64,000 nucleotides of DNA from HGM04593 sp045589695 (GTDB taxonomy: Bacteria > Bacteroidota > Bacteroidia > Bacteroidales > Bacteroidaceae). Where the stretch lies: positions 117,272-181,271 of the forward strand of contig JAZNPP010000034.1 of the NCBI GenBank assembly GCA_045589695.1, given 5' to 3'. The notes beneath the pieces are model-generated. The model saw only the letters and a program-made list of their open reading frames with translations. It did not search any database and was not told where the DNA came from. The position numbers and the translations under genes were made by a program. Every line of letters begins with the position of its first letter. Positions within the stretch are counted from its first letter, which is position 1. This document shows, in pieces, positions 42,472 to 51,670 of the stretch.

Positions 42472-43641
42472 CTATTCCTTGTTGTTGAAATCTGTGCCGG
42501 CAGGGCTTTGGAATGCCTTTAGACCGAATTCGGGCAAAACAGCAAAGATGTACTCGAAAATTTCGGCTTGCAGATGTTCGTAATTAACCCATCTTGTATC
42601 GCTTGAAAAGAAGTACAGTTCTAATGGCAGTCCATGCTGTGTAGGCTGTAATTGCCGCACCAGAATTATCATCTCTTGGTTTACCTCTGAATGGTTATGA
42701 AGCCAATTTTCAAGCCACTCCCTGAACAGAGTAAGGTTTGTCGTTTCAGCATCGGTTTTCTCTTCTGAGATAAAATTCTTTTTCACAAGCTCTTTTTTCA
42801 ATGCGTTGTCGCAGAATTTTATGCTGTTCATGTCTATGAACACGGAACGTTTTATGCGTCGTCCTCCGCTATTGAACATTCCTCTCCAATTCTGAAAAGA
42901 GTCACTGACAAGCGCATAAGGCGGCAAGGTCGTTATTGTCTTGTCCCAGTTCTGTACCTTTACCGTAGTCAGAGTTACATCTATGACGAAACCGTCAGCG
43001 CCGTATTTCGGCATTGTTATCCAGTCGCCAGGCCGCAGCATGTCATTAGCCGAAAGCTGTATTCCGGCAACAAGGCCAAGTATGCTGTCTTTGAATACCA
43101 GCATGAGTATGGCTGCCGAAGCACCGAGTCCGGCAAGCAGTTTGCTCGGGTCCTTGTCGAAGAATATGCTGATAACTATAATCGCTCCAATGCCTATGGC
43201 AATGATCTTCAGCATCTGGAATACGCCTTGCAGGGTATGGTCCTTGGTCTTTTCCGACTCGTGCGAAATTTGATAGAGTGACGTGAAAACAGAACATAGC
43301 AGGCTTACTCCGATGATTGCGACGTATGCTTTGCACACCTTCATGCAGAAAATATATATTGTACTCTCTGAGTGAAGCATAAAAGGCAATACTATATAAA
43401 AAATCAAACCCGGAAGCAGCCGGCACAGGCCCCTTATAGTGTTGTCGTTCAATAATATGTCATCCCATTTGCGTGCAGTGCTTCGCGTAAATTTTTTCAC
43501 TACAGGAATGATGACTTTCTTGCTGAGCAGGTCGCACAAGTAGAACAGCAGGAATGCGCTTGCAATGATGATTGCCCACAGAATTGTCTGGCTGTCTTCT
43601 GCTCTTTTGCAGAACTCCTCGAAATAATGTTTGAAATCCAT
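42472..43641 (-). CDS. Mechanosensitive ion channel of the MscS family, YbdG-like
   Basis: 389 residues, about five membrane segments before the MscS core. GLGASAAILMLVFKDSILGLVAGIQL is the pore helix and following segment; RPGDWITMPKYGADGFVIDV, TVKVQNWDKTITTLPPYALV and FQNWRGMFNSGGRRIKRSVF closely follow E. coli YbdG, the channel of miniconductance class. It sits in the inner membrane and should open under hypo-osmotic stress. Lies 34 nt downstream of the barrel gene on the same strand. Confidence 0.9.
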   Translation of the reverse strand: MDFKHYFEEFCKRAEDSQTILWAIIIASAFLLFYLCDLLSKKVIIPVVKKFTRSTARKWDDILLNDNTIRGLCRLLPGLIFYIVLPFMLHSESTIYIFCMKVCKAYVAIIGVSLLCSVFTSLYQISHESEKTKDHTLQGVFQMLKIIAIGIGAIIVISIFFDKDPSKLLAGLGASAAILMLVFKDSILGLVAGIQLSANDMLRPGDWITMPKYGADGFVIDVTLTTVKVQNWDKTITTLPPYALVSDSFQNWRGMFNSGGRRIKRSVFIDMNSIKFCDNALKKELVKKNFISEEKTDAETTNLTLFREWLENWLHNHSEVNQEMIILVRQLQPTQHGLPLELYFFSSDTRWVNYEHLQAEIFEYIFAVLPEFGLKAFQSPAGTDFNNKE

Positions 43642-43675
43642 AGTAATCTATAAAAACTGCAAAACCTGTCCTTTC

Positions 43676-44329
43676 TTAGAACAGGTATGCTAATGACAGT
43701 TGCCAAATGTTTGTTTTTGATTTTATGCTCTCGATCTTTTCGCTCACGTCGATATTCTTCAAGTCGGAATACTCACTTGTATTGCCGAGCGCTATATTGT
43801 AGTTTGCCTGTATCTGCAAATGTTTAAACAGGATAACGCCTATGCCGATGTTAAGGCTGATATTACTGTCGCTGAACTTGAAAAACCTTGCCGCCTCCTT
43901 CAGGTCTTCGGCACTGCTTATCTCTTCAATCTTTTTCCCGAACTCCCTTTCTCCGACAGTAAACCCGAACTGGGGACCTGTAGCGATGTAGGGCTTGATT
44001 ATTCTTTTTACAGCCGGTATCGACAGCTCGTAACGCAAATATACGGGAATATCAATACTGTGTCTCGTAAAGGTTTCTTCGTTTATAGTGACGCCTGAAT
44101 TCGAATAGAGCGCATTTCCTTCAATGCCTAAACCCACGACAGGTATTATGAATTTTACCATAGGGCCTGCATACCAGCCGGTGTGTCCCTCTTTCAAGCC
44201 TTTGATGTTGGTTGGCTTCTCCGAGAGGTTTACTCCGGCTTTTATGCCATAATCGAACTGTGCCGCAACAGGTGTTGCCGCAAAAAGCAATATTATAAAA
44301 AGAACTTTGGTCAGGTTTCTCATAAACAA
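43676..44329 (-). CDS. Outer-membrane beta-barrel protein (porin-like, PorT-type fold)
   Basis: 217 residues. Signal peptide (to VAAQ), then a small barrel with DYGIKAGVNLSEKP, GWYAGPMVKF, RHSIDIPVYLRYELS and a C-terminal aromatic residue (LAYLF), the pattern of the OMP_b-brl_2 family. The type IX protein PorT belongs to this kind of fold, and the gene lies 111 nt downstream of gldN, but the motifs alone do not separate PorT from other small barrels. Start at 44329 or 44323. Confidence 0.75.
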   Translation of the reverse strand: MFMRNLTKVLFIILLFAATPVAAQFDYGIKAGVNLSEKPTNIKGLKEGHTGWYAGPMVKFIIPVVGLGIEGNALYSNSGVTINEETFTRHSIDIPVYLRYELSIPAVKRIIKPYIATGPQFGFTVGEREFGKKIEEISSAEDLKEAARFFKFSDSNISLNIGIGVILFKHLQIQANYNIALGNTSEYSDLKNIDVSEKIESIKSKTNIWQLSLAYLF

Positions 44330-44440
44330 CTATTCTTGGTGGTTGAAGGGTGTTTCTTTGCCTGTCAAGATATGCCTGCTACATATTATGTGCAAGAATA
44401 TAACAATTCAGGAAATAAACAAAAAAATGCAGAATAATGT

Positions 44441-45538
44441 TTATCGGCGGGTACGGCGTACAGACACAGTTCCTGAATTCCCGCCCGTGCTGCTCGGTTC
44501 TCTTCTTTTCGTAACGCTTTTCTCTTTCTTTTTCTTTTCAACTTTTGTTACGTTGCGGCGTCCGGCTGTATTCCTTTTTTCGACCTTCTTCTCTTTTTTA
44601 TCTGATTTTATAGTGTCGTTGGCTGCTTCAATAGCCGCGTTGATGGAATCCTGACGAATTTCTGCAACTGTCTTGCTGTTCCACAAGTTGGCGTTAAAAT
44701 CTTTCAGTTGCTGTTCAATCTTCTCTTGTTCCTTCTTAACTGCAGTAGAGTCCTTGCAGTATTGTGCAATCGCGAGGTTCTTTGTATTTACTGTCTTGTA
44801 GATTTCGCCGTTATATCTGCCGCTTGTGAAGAAGTCGTCAAATGTAGTGCGGGCAACATTGTTGAGGCTGCTCGACATAACTGTGCGTCCGGCAAGGTAT
44901 GGTTTAATGTCATCGTAATTTACCCAGAACATTGGATACCTCGTGACCTCGGCCGAGAATTCTCCGCTTCTATGCAGTACAGGACAGAGCGCCGTTATGC
45001 GTTTGCTGTATGCGCCCTGACGTTGGTCGTAGCTGTGGCTCTCCTTGACATAGTAGCTGAGCACTTCGGCGCTTGGAACGTCGCTGTTTCCTACAACGAA
45101 TTCACCTTCTTTCTCTTCGTAATATATGCGGTAGTTCTCAAGCATGGTTTTGGGATCCAGCTTGTTCTCTTCGGTGAATGACTCATAACCGTCAAGGTTA
45201 TACTTGTATGCCGTTATCTCTCCCGAGAGCACAAGACGGAACAACAGGGTAAAGAGGTTTATGCTTTCGCCCATAGGCTCGACAGGGTAGTAGAGTGTTG
45301 CGTTCACCTCGTTTTCGAGGCTGATAGTACGGTATATATCACGTCTCCAATCCACATCTGACGGAGCGACGGTATTCGGGTACTGCGCTTTCGCTCTTTC
45401 TGTGAGCTTGATGCCAGCTGCACTCTCTCTCTTCTCGGTGTCATTCTTGTCCCTTTTGCGGGTAGGAGGCTGCGCGTCTGCATTCTGCGCGAAGACAAGA
45501 ACCGCCAGAACTGCCAATATTTTACTTATGTAATGCAT
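44441..45538 (-). CDS. gldN: Type IX secretion component GldN/PorN
   Basis: 365 residues. Signal peptide to NADAQ, then a Lys/Glu-rich region and the GldN core, with DVDWRRDIYRTISLENEVNA, YYPVEPMGESINLFTLLFRL, KITALCPVLHRSGEF and TFDDFFTSGRYNGEIY. GldN and the lipoprotein GldK form a ring under the outer membrane. The last 60 residues are an unusually basic tail (KSDKKEKKVEKRNTAGRRN). Last gene of porP-gldK-gldL-gldM-gldN, 21 nt after gldM. Confidence 0.93.
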   Translation of the reverse strand: MHYISKILAVLAVLVFAQNADAQPPTRKRDKNDTEKRESAAGIKLTERAKAQYPNTVAPSDVDWRRDIYRTISLENEVNATLYYPVEPMGESINLFTLLFRLVLSGEITAYKYNLDGYESFTEENKLDPKTMLENYRIYYEEKEGEFVVGNSDVPSAEVLSYYVKESHSYDQRQGAYSKRITALCPVLHRSGEFSAEVTRYPMFWVNYDDIKPYLAGRTVMSSSLNNVARTTFDDFFTSGRYNGEIYKTVNTKNLAIAQYCKDSTAVKKEQEKIEQQLKDFNANLWNSKTVAEIRQDSINAAIEAANDTIKSDKKEKKVEKRNTAGRRNVTKVEKKKKEKSVTKRREPSSTGGNSGTVSVRRTRR

Positions 45539-45559
45539 GATATTGTGTTGTTTACAGTT

Positions 45560-47137
45560 TTAGTTTATAATAACCTCAAGGGTCGTCGGCAAAAGACGCT
45601 CAATCTTGTCGGGGCCGACTGCTCTTACATGCGATATGTAGAATCTCTTTCCTCGTCCAAGATTACGGAACATATCTTTCTGCTGCTGCGAGAACATCGT
45701 TCCTTGTGATTTTAAAGGTATGGCATTTCCCATGTTGTCATAGAATACGGTCTCGAAAGAGAGTACCTCAAAACCGATATTCAACAATCCGTCGTCAATG
45801 GCGGCTACAATGCCGTCGGTGCTCATGAGCGCTTGCTTGCTGAAAGGAGCCCCGCCGCGGTAACGCTGCGTGTTGCCGTCCTTGTCCTTGTACTCTATGA
45901 GCGGCATAGGGTCGGGCAGTTGTCTTACACGGAATGTATATTCGCCCATGCTCTGGTTCTTGCCCTCCTCGTTGCGTGCGGTGACGCCGATTTTTATCTC
46001 CTCGCCGACCTTTGTCGGAACGACGATATAGCCGCCCTTCCCGTCACTCTTTATAGTTCCGTTGCCTTTTGCGATGCTTGCTGAGATGCGGTTTGCCGCA
46101 ACGCCTGGTACGGAAATGCTCACCGGGTTGGAGAAGCCTGCATAAAGGACATTCATCAGCGAGGCGCTGACGGTGGCCGTAGGCTCTACGACAGTATAGT
46201 TCTGCGAGAAGTTATAACGTGTCTGAACGCCGCCACCGTCGTTTACAAGCATATATCCGTTAAGGGTGTAGTCGCCTATTTTGTCGCATCTTGCCGTATA
46301 TTCGCCATTTTCTGTTTCGAGCGGTTTGTCCTCTACGAAAATCTGCGGACGCTGTGTCGAATCGACAGCCGCAAGGATAATCTGCGCCGAAAAGTCTCCG
46401 CCGAGAACTACATTCTTTGATGTAGGAATTACCAATGCCTGTATCTGGTTTACACGCACGTCGCCCATGTCAATGTTCTTCGACAGCGTGTGCAGTATCT
46501 CGCCCTCTACGTAACGCACGTCGTTCTGTATCTTTGTCAGCAAGGTGATGGCCGCAATAGCCGGCATATTCTCGAAATGGTACTCCTGCCAGTTCTTCAG
46601 CATGGAGATATCCCTGTTCGGGACATCGGTGCTGAGGCTGGTCTTTATTATCTCTTTCTGTACCGAATCGTTTGTCATTTCAAGAATGTTGTCGCGGTAC
46701 TCCGTTATCGCGTCGTAAAGCACCTGCCCCTCTCCTATGCCGGGGGCAAGCATGACCTGAGTCGCGGCCTCAAGGTCTTCACGGTTTACAAGATTCCTGA
46801 AATCGCCGTCTTTGCCGTCAGCCTTCTTGGCAATGCGTACCTTTAGCCTCTCCGCAAGGTTGTATATAGTGTCGGACATCTCCCTTACCTGACAGGCGCG
46901 CTCATACCACTCGCGTACTTTCTCCGGGTTCTGTTCCATATAACCTTCAAAGGCTTTGTAGAGAGTCTCATTCTGTCTGCCTGTATTCTCGGAACTCTTC
47001 GAAAGGCTCTCATCTACGAGAGTAAAGCCGTTCAGCACGTCCGATGATACGTTCAGGGCGAGCATTGCCATCAGAAGAACGTACATGAGGTTGATCATCT
47101 TCTGACGTGGCGAGACTTTTTGCTTCTTTATCTTCAT
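45560..47137 (-). CDS. gldM: Type IX secretion motor protein GldM/PorM
   Basis: 525 residues. One membrane helix near the N-terminus (INLMYVLLMAMLALNVSSDV, about 15-35), then a long periplasmic part: a helical domain and several Ig-like domains in the established GldM structure. The dimer of the membrane helix sits inside the GldL pentamer and carries motor torque to GldK/GldN. It lies 12 nt after gldL and 21 nt before gldN. Confidence 0.95.
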   Translation of the reverse strand: MKIKKQKVSPRQKMINLMYVLLMAMLALNVSSDVLNGFTLVDESLSKSSENTGRQNETLYKAFEGYMEQNPEKVREWYERACQVREMSDTIYNLAERLKVRIAKKADGKDGDFRNLVNREDLEAATQVMLAPGIGEGQVLYDAITEYRDNILEMTNDSVQKEIIKTSLSTDVPNRDISMLKNWQEYHFENMPAIAAITLLTKIQNDVRYVEGEILHTLSKNIDMGDVRVNQIQALVIPTSKNVVLGGDFSAQIILAAVDSTQRPQIFVEDKPLETENGEYTARCDKIGDYTLNGYMLVNDGGGVQTRYNFSQNYTVVEPTATVSASLMNVLYAGFSNPVSISVPGVAANRISASIAKGNGTIKSDGKGGYIVVPTKVGEEIKIGVTARNEEGKNQSMGEYTFRVRQLPDPMPLIEYKDKDGNTQRYRGGAPFSKQALMSTDGIVAAIDDGLLNIGFEVLSFETVFYDNMGNAIPLKSQGTMFSQQQKDMFRNLGRGKRFYISHVRAVGPDKIERLLPTTLEVIIN

Positions 47138-47149
47138 TGTCTGGCTTTG

Positions 47150-47917
47150 TTAGATTTGGGGACGGTTCATGTTTGTTGTCATGGCCTCAATCATGCGCGC
47201 ATAGAGGTTATTGAGTTCTTCAACCTGGTCGGCCATCTTCTTGGTCTGCTCATTGACTTTGTCTATTGAGTCGAGCTGTCCGCCCGCACTGCGCAACTGA
47301 ACTTCGTAGAGAGCGTTCATGCCTGTGAGGTTGCGTCCAAGAGTCTCCATTTCCTGCATGTTGCGTCCAAGAGCCTCGCTCTGCTCAGCTATGCGCTGCA
47401 ATGCTTCGTTCAAAGCACGTACCTGCTCGACATACTCTTCAGTAACCTTTTCCATCTCATCGACATTTTCAATGTTCGGAGCCTGAACGCATCCTGTAGC
47501 GGGCATGCCTCCACCGACAAAAACGGGAGCTGCATCGCCTGCCGTTTGCTGTCGTTCTGTATCAGCGATCTCAACGGCAGCGCCGTTGTTAGCTGGCATG
47601 TAACCGCCGCCTGCCATTATCGGGCCGTTGATTATTACTGGCTGTCCTGCAGTCGCGGTTGTACCGGTCTCTTCTTTCTCACCCTCTTCGGCAACTTCGT
47701 ATGGACGCTCGAAGGCCGAAAGCAGGAACACGAAGACCTCGGTACCCATACCTACAAAGAGCATGATGTTAGCGCCTGCAAGATGCGTCAGCTTGAAAAG
47801 CGTTCCAAGAATTACGACAGCGGCGCCCCAACTATACATGTAGTTTAGTATGGTTTTGCCCTTTGCGGAATCCATGAAATGTTGGAGTTTCTCTATGAAA
47901 TTCTTATTCTTTCCCAT
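47150..47917 (-). CDS. gldL: Type IX secretion motor protein GldL/PorL
   Basis: 255 residues from the ATG at 47917 (MGKNKNFIEKLQHFMDSAKG), which matches the known start of PorL; a frame opening at 47974 would overlap gldK and adds nothing conserved. Two membrane helices follow (about 27-80), with the charged GMGTEVFVFLLSAFE whose Glu is implicated in proton flow. The C-terminal half is a coiled coil in the cytoplasm (EEYVEQVRALNEALQRIAEQ). GldL and GldM form the proton-driven rotary motor that powers secretion. Confidence 0.94.
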   Translation of the reverse strand: MGKNKNFIEKLQHFMDSAKGKTILNYMYSWGAAVVILGTLFKLTHLAGANIMLFVGMGTEVFVFLLSAFERPYEVAEEGEKEETGTTATAGQPVIINGPIMAGGGYMPANNGAAVEIADTERQQTAGDAAPVFVGGGMPATGCVQAPNIENVDEMEKVTEEYVEQVRALNEALQRIAEQSEALGRNMQEMETLGRNLTGMNALYEVQLRSAGGQLDSIDKVNEQTKKMADQVEELNNLYARMIEAMTTNMNRPQI

Positions 47918-47948
47918 ATCTTGTATTGTTTGTTTCGTAAATAGCTGT

Positions 47949-49385
47949 TTATCTTCTGCGTTCTGTACCTGCATAGCTGCGTACGCAACGGAAGCCTATG
48001 TAGGAACGTGATTCATTTTGGTATTCGTATGTGCGTGTGGCTCCCTGGATGTATTTTACAGGGTCTTTCCATGAACCGCCTCTAATAGTCTTCTTCTTCA
48101 TGCTGTACGGGTCTTCGACGGCCGCACGGTACTGTAGATTGGGGTTGATGTCGCTCATCTGCAATACTCCGGCTTCGGTATATACTGTAGATGTCCATTC
48201 CGCTACGTTGCCCGCCATGTCGTACAAACCGTTCGAGTTTGCCGAAAATATACCGCATCGTGATGTGATAAGGCTTCCGTCCTTAGTGTAATTACCCTCT
48301 CCCGGCTTGAAGTTAGCGTAATAGCAGCCAGCATCGCTCTTCGTGTCGCCTTGTTCCCACGGGAAACGTGTCGCCTCTTTGCCGCGTGCGGCATATTCCC
48401 ACTCTGCTTCAGATGGCAAGCGGTAACGTTGTATCCATTTAGCTTGTGCCCCCAAACCCTTTATAAGATAGTCTGTTCTCCAAGCACAGAAGGCATTGGC
48501 CTGTTCCCAGCTTACTCCTACGACTGGGTGGTTGTCATAGTTGGGGTGGCTGAAGTAGAGCTTCAGGTATGTTTCGTTGTCTGCGTTAGGGAAGTCATTT
48601 ATCCAACAAGTAGTGTCGGGGTAGATATTGACAATGTATGTGTTGAGGAAATCATACGGACTCGAAAGCGGGCGGTTTATTGTCTCGCGTACGATATTGC
48701 CCTCGTCGTCGATGTATGCAGTATCTTTGGAAATCATGACTATAGCCTCATTGTCCACCGGAATGTCTGTATTGCGGTTGCGTTCAGCCGGGTTAATGCG
48801 GTTCTTTCGTAGGGCAGCCTGAGTGTAGTCATACTCCTCGTAGCGATAGTTCATCTGTGACGCGTCAAGCATCTTCTCGCCTGTAATAGGATTCTTGATG
48901 TACACGCTTTCTATTGCACGTAGCTCATCTTCTGTAGGCTTTTTCCAGGGAATAGGCTTTTTCCAATTAAGATAGGGGTTGATAGGCTCTCCGTTGGCAT
49001 CCTCGGTGATTTTGAATGTCTCGTCACCGCCGTATGCGGGGTCGGCGAGCCTTTCACGTATAATGGAGTCGCGTACCCAATATACGAATTGACGGTATTT
49101 CGCATTTGATACCTCTGCCTCGTCCATCCAGAAGGCATCGACCGATATTGTCTTTATAGGAGTCTCTGTACCCCACAAAGAGTCGCTTTTCTCGTCACCA
49201 ACTTTTATTGAGCCGCGCTGTATGAATACCATTCCATAAGGTGCGGGCTCGTTTACTGCAGAGCCGTTTATTCCTGTCACCTCGCCTCCTTGCGTTCCGC
49301 CCATAGCGCCCATACGTGATCCCATGCACGAAACCAATGCAAGTGATATGACAATTGTCAGCAGACAGATAAATTTCTTCATCAT
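47949..49385 (-). CDS. gldK: Type IX secretion lipoprotein GldK/PorK
   Basis: 478 residues. Lipobox SLALVSC (Cys20), then an FGE-sulfatase-like domain: RGSIKVGDEKSDSLWGTETP, VDAFWMDEAEVSNAKYRQFV, PVVGVSWEQANAFCAWR, RYRLPSEAEWEYAARGKEAT and GSWKDPVKYIQGATRTY. The catalytic Cys pair of true formylglycine-generating enzymes is not needed here; GldK is structural and makes the GldK-GldN ring at the outer membrane. The start overlaps the porP stop. Confidence 0.95.
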   Translation of the reverse strand: MMKKFICLLTIVISLALVSCMGSRMGAMGGTQGGEVTGINGSAVNEPAPYGMVFIQRGSIKVGDEKSDSLWGTETPIKTISVDAFWMDEAEVSNAKYRQFVYWVRDSIIRERLADPAYGGDETFKITEDANGEPINPYLNWKKPIPWKKPTEDELRAIESVYIKNPITGEKMLDASQMNYRYEEYDYTQAALRKNRINPAERNRNTDIPVDNEAIVMISKDTAYIDDEGNIVRETINRPLSSPYDFLNTYIVNIYPDTTCWINDFPNADNETYLKLYFSHPNYDNHPVVGVSWEQANAFCAWRTDYLIKGLGAQAKWIQRYRLPSEAEWEYAARGKEATRFPWEQGDTKSDAGCYYANFKPGEGNYTKDGSLITSRCGIFSANSNGLYDMAGNVAEWTSTVYTEAGVLQMSDINPNLQYRAAVEDPYSMKKKTIRGGSWKDPVKYIQGATRTYEYQNESRSYIGFRCVRSYAGTERRR

Positions 49386-50332
49386 TGCAATATTCTTATA
49401 CTGTTATGTTTATTCTTTCCTTTTTTAAACGTGCCTAAATCAATCTTGTACCCTAAGTATATATCATGATTGCCGTAAGCGGCACCTACACCGGAGGTAA
49501 ACAGCTCGTATCCGTAACTCAAGGTTATGTTCATCATTTCAACTCCTAAAAACAGGGCTACAGATGTCGTGGGGCTGTATGTTACTCCTCCGAAGAAGTC
49601 TTTTCCGTTGTAGCTGTATGTGGCTTTGCCCGTTATGTCGGCACGCCATGCCACGAAGTCTGTCATCACCTGCAGTGAGGGCTGTATTGAAAATAACGGA
49701 TTTTTTAACGGTATATTGCCTCCGGCCATAAAATTTAAGTAGGGGTCGATACGAATTTCGTTCTTTTCGCCCATCTCTATAAGCGGAGCGTTCAAATGGA
49801 GTCCCGACGCTCCTACATAGAAGTATTTGTGCTGGTACAGCAGTCCGGCTCCGACATCGAAGTTGTTTCCGTCCGCATTTCCCGACGGGAAAGCCGGGTC
49901 GTTGTTCTCGCCTCCGAAGTCAAGGTCCTTGTTCTCGAAACTGCTGTTTACCAAACCGACCTGAGCGCCAATAACAAAGCGTCCTTTAAACAGTCTGAAA
50001 CCGTACGCGTAATTGAGATAGAGGTGCTGGTTCGAGAATTTGCCTATTTCATCATTCACTACGCCTAAACCAAGATTATGGTCACTCTTTATGAAAGGAA
50101 TCGGAGCGTCTATGTTTATGAGCATGGTCTTCGGGTTACCCTCAAAGCCTGTAAACTGGTTGCTGTAGGCTGCATAAATTGTCATCTGCCTGTCAAAACC
50201 GGCTCCTGCAGGGTTGTAGAAATTCTGCATTTTCCAGTAGTGGGTAAAGTGAGCGTCATACTGCGCGCTTACGTTCAATAGCGCACATGCCGACAATAAT
50301 GATATCAATAACCACTTCTTCATATTGCTCAA
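49382..50332 (-). CDS. porP: PorP/SprF family type IX secretion outer-membrane protein
   Basis: 316 residues. Signal peptide (to NVSAQ), then the family hallmark YDAHFTHYWKMQNFYNPAGAG and a predicted barrel (LGLGVVNDEIGKFSNQHLYL, GAGLLYQHKYFYVGASGLHL). PorP/SprF-type proteins link the secretion machine or surface adhesins to the outer membrane. It is the first gene of the operon, in the same order as porP-porK-porL-porM-porN of Porphyromonas gingivalis. Start at 50332 or 50323. Confidence 0.9.
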   Translation of the reverse strand: MSNMKKWLLISLLSACALLNVSAQYDAHFTHYWKMQNFYNPAGAGFDRQMTIYAAYSNQFTGFEGNPKTMLINIDAPIPFIKSDHNLGLGVVNDEIGKFSNQHLYLNYAYGFRLFKGRFVIGAQVGLVNSSFENKDLDFGGENNDPAFPSGNADGNNFDVGAGLLYQHKYFYVGASGLHLNAPLIEMGEKNEIRIDPYLNFMAGGNIPLKNPLFSIQPSLQVMTDFVAWRADITGKATYSYNGKDFFGGVTYSPTTSVALFLGVEMMNITLSYGYELFTSGVGAAYGNHDIYLGYKIDLGTFKKGKNKHNSIRILQ

Positions 50333-50419
50333 TTACCTCTTCTTCTAACGTGAAAACGCATTATATATTATTTGAATACCGTTTTTTGCCTTTGGATTTT
50401 TTTTGCGGTATCCAATTAT

Positions 50420-50464
50420 AACAGTTTATACCCAATGCAGAATCTGCATTGGGTATAAACTGTT
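50420..50464 (-). terminator. 22-bp perfect hairpin closing the SusCD/TlpA operon
   Basis: Arms 50420-50441 and 50443-50464 pair perfectly around one base, beginning 13 nt after the stop of the last TlpA-like gene. Such a long perfect stem should be a strong stop or a 3' end-protecting element; no U-tract follows. Confidence 0.75.
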
Positions 50465-50477
50465 TCGGTGGTATGAA

Positions 50478-51659
50478 TTATTCTTTCTGGTCAAGATAGT
50501 AGAGGTCTCCCGCAAGTATCTGTTCAACCCTTTCCAACGCCTCTTCTCCAGTCATGTCAAGCGATATCGCTCTGCCTTCGGGGTCAAAAAGCATTATCTT
50601 TGGAGCTGTTTCCACTCCAAGCAGTTTTGCTGTCGGCGATTCGGCGCCGACAAAATCACAGCTGTGCAGCCAGCCTTCAACGTTAAGACCATTGTTTTCT
50701 ATAGCGTTCTTCCATACTGTCGCATCTTTGTCGAATGATACGCTGATAATAACGAATTTATCCTGTTTATCCTTCGTTTTGTTATGGAGTGTCTTGAGGT
50801 ATTCAAGTTCTTCAATCGATTTTTCGCAATCAGCGGCCCAGACGTTAAGCAGAACAAATTTGCTGCGGTAATCCGAAAACTGGCTTGTGTTGCCGTCCTC
50901 AAGTTTAAGCGTAATGTCTGGAACTGTGTTGCCGACTTTGAGGCTGCGTGCAAGAACCGCATTCTTGAACGATTTGCAGTAAGGGTGGTTGTGCAGCGTA
51001 GTGGAAATGCTTTTTGCCATTTGGTCGGCATATGCGTCGCTTACAATTGGCAGGAATGTTCTCTGCATCTCAAGCGGCACGAATGCGAGGGTGTTATGAT
51101 CGATAAGGAATTTCAGCTGCTCCGATTTTACTCTTATCTCCTCTTTTCCTTTTATTTGAGCGACAGCCGTTTTACCCTCTTTGCTTTCGAGCCACGCTTC
51201 TCCTTTCTCTTGTTTAAGAAGCGTTATCTCTTCAGCTACTCTTTTCTTTCCGGCCTTTGCTATGTACTTATATTCTGTGAATATGTTGTTGAGAGGAGAG
51301 CCGTTCACAGTACTCATGCCTGGCTCGCAGGCTTTGACCGTGTCTACTATAATCTCGTCCTGCTCAACGAAGAGCTCAATGTCTCTTCCCTCTCCCAGGC
51401 CTGTAATGGTGTAAAGCATTGCAGGCTCATTCTCGTCCATCTTGTATTTAAGAGTATATTTGCCCTTTTTTACTTTTGCAGAACAGACATTGGTCTTGTT
51501 CCCGTAATCATCGGTACGTGTAAGGTATACTTTCTTTATCTTCTTGCCGTTGTAAAGAACATCATCGGCAATTTCGCCGTTAATTATGCAAAAATCCTGT
51601 GCATTGACTGCAAGGCATGCCGCAAACGCAACAATTGTTATTATTAATTTCTGTAGCAT
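50478..51659 (-). CDS. DUF4369/TlpA-like protein with CEKS in place of CxxC
   Basis: 393 residues. Signal peptide to about 20, a DUF4369-type beta domain (25-110), a helical linker and a C-terminal thioredoxin-like domain (240-393) with LKVGNTVPDITLKLEDGNTS and VLLNVWAADCEKSIEELEYL. The active site is Cys278-Glu-Lys-Ser281: the resolving Cys is gone, while the cis-Pro region (ETAPKIMLF) remains. It could bind thiols, act as a one-Cys enzyme, or be structural. Last gene of the operon, 11 nt after its CGPC-bearing paralog. Confidence 0.82.
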   Translation of the reverse strand: MLQKLIITIVAFAACLAVNAQDFCIINGEIADDVLYNGKKIKKVYLTRTDDYGNKTNVCSAKVKKGKYTLKYKMDENEPAMLYTITGLGEGRDIELFVEQDEIIVDTVKACEPGMSTVNGSPLNNIFTEYKYIAKAGKKRVAEEITLLKQEKGEAWLESKEGKTAVAQIKGKEEIRVKSEQLKFLIDHNTLAFVPLEMQRTFLPIVSDAYADQMAKSISTTLHNHPYCKSFKNAVLARSLKVGNTVPDITLKLEDGNTSQFSDYRSKFVLLNVWAADCEKSIEELEYLKTLHNKTKDKQDKFVIISVSFDKDATVWKNAIENNGLNVEGWLHSCDFVGAESPTAKLLGVETAPKIMLFDPEGRAISLDMTGEEALERVEQILAGDLYYLDQKE

Positions 51660-51670
51660 AGTTTTAATAT

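Noticed and set aside
47918..47974. N-terminal extension of gldL
   Set aside because: It overlaps the end of gldK and adds residues not seen in PorL/GldL; MGKNKNFIEK is the expected start.
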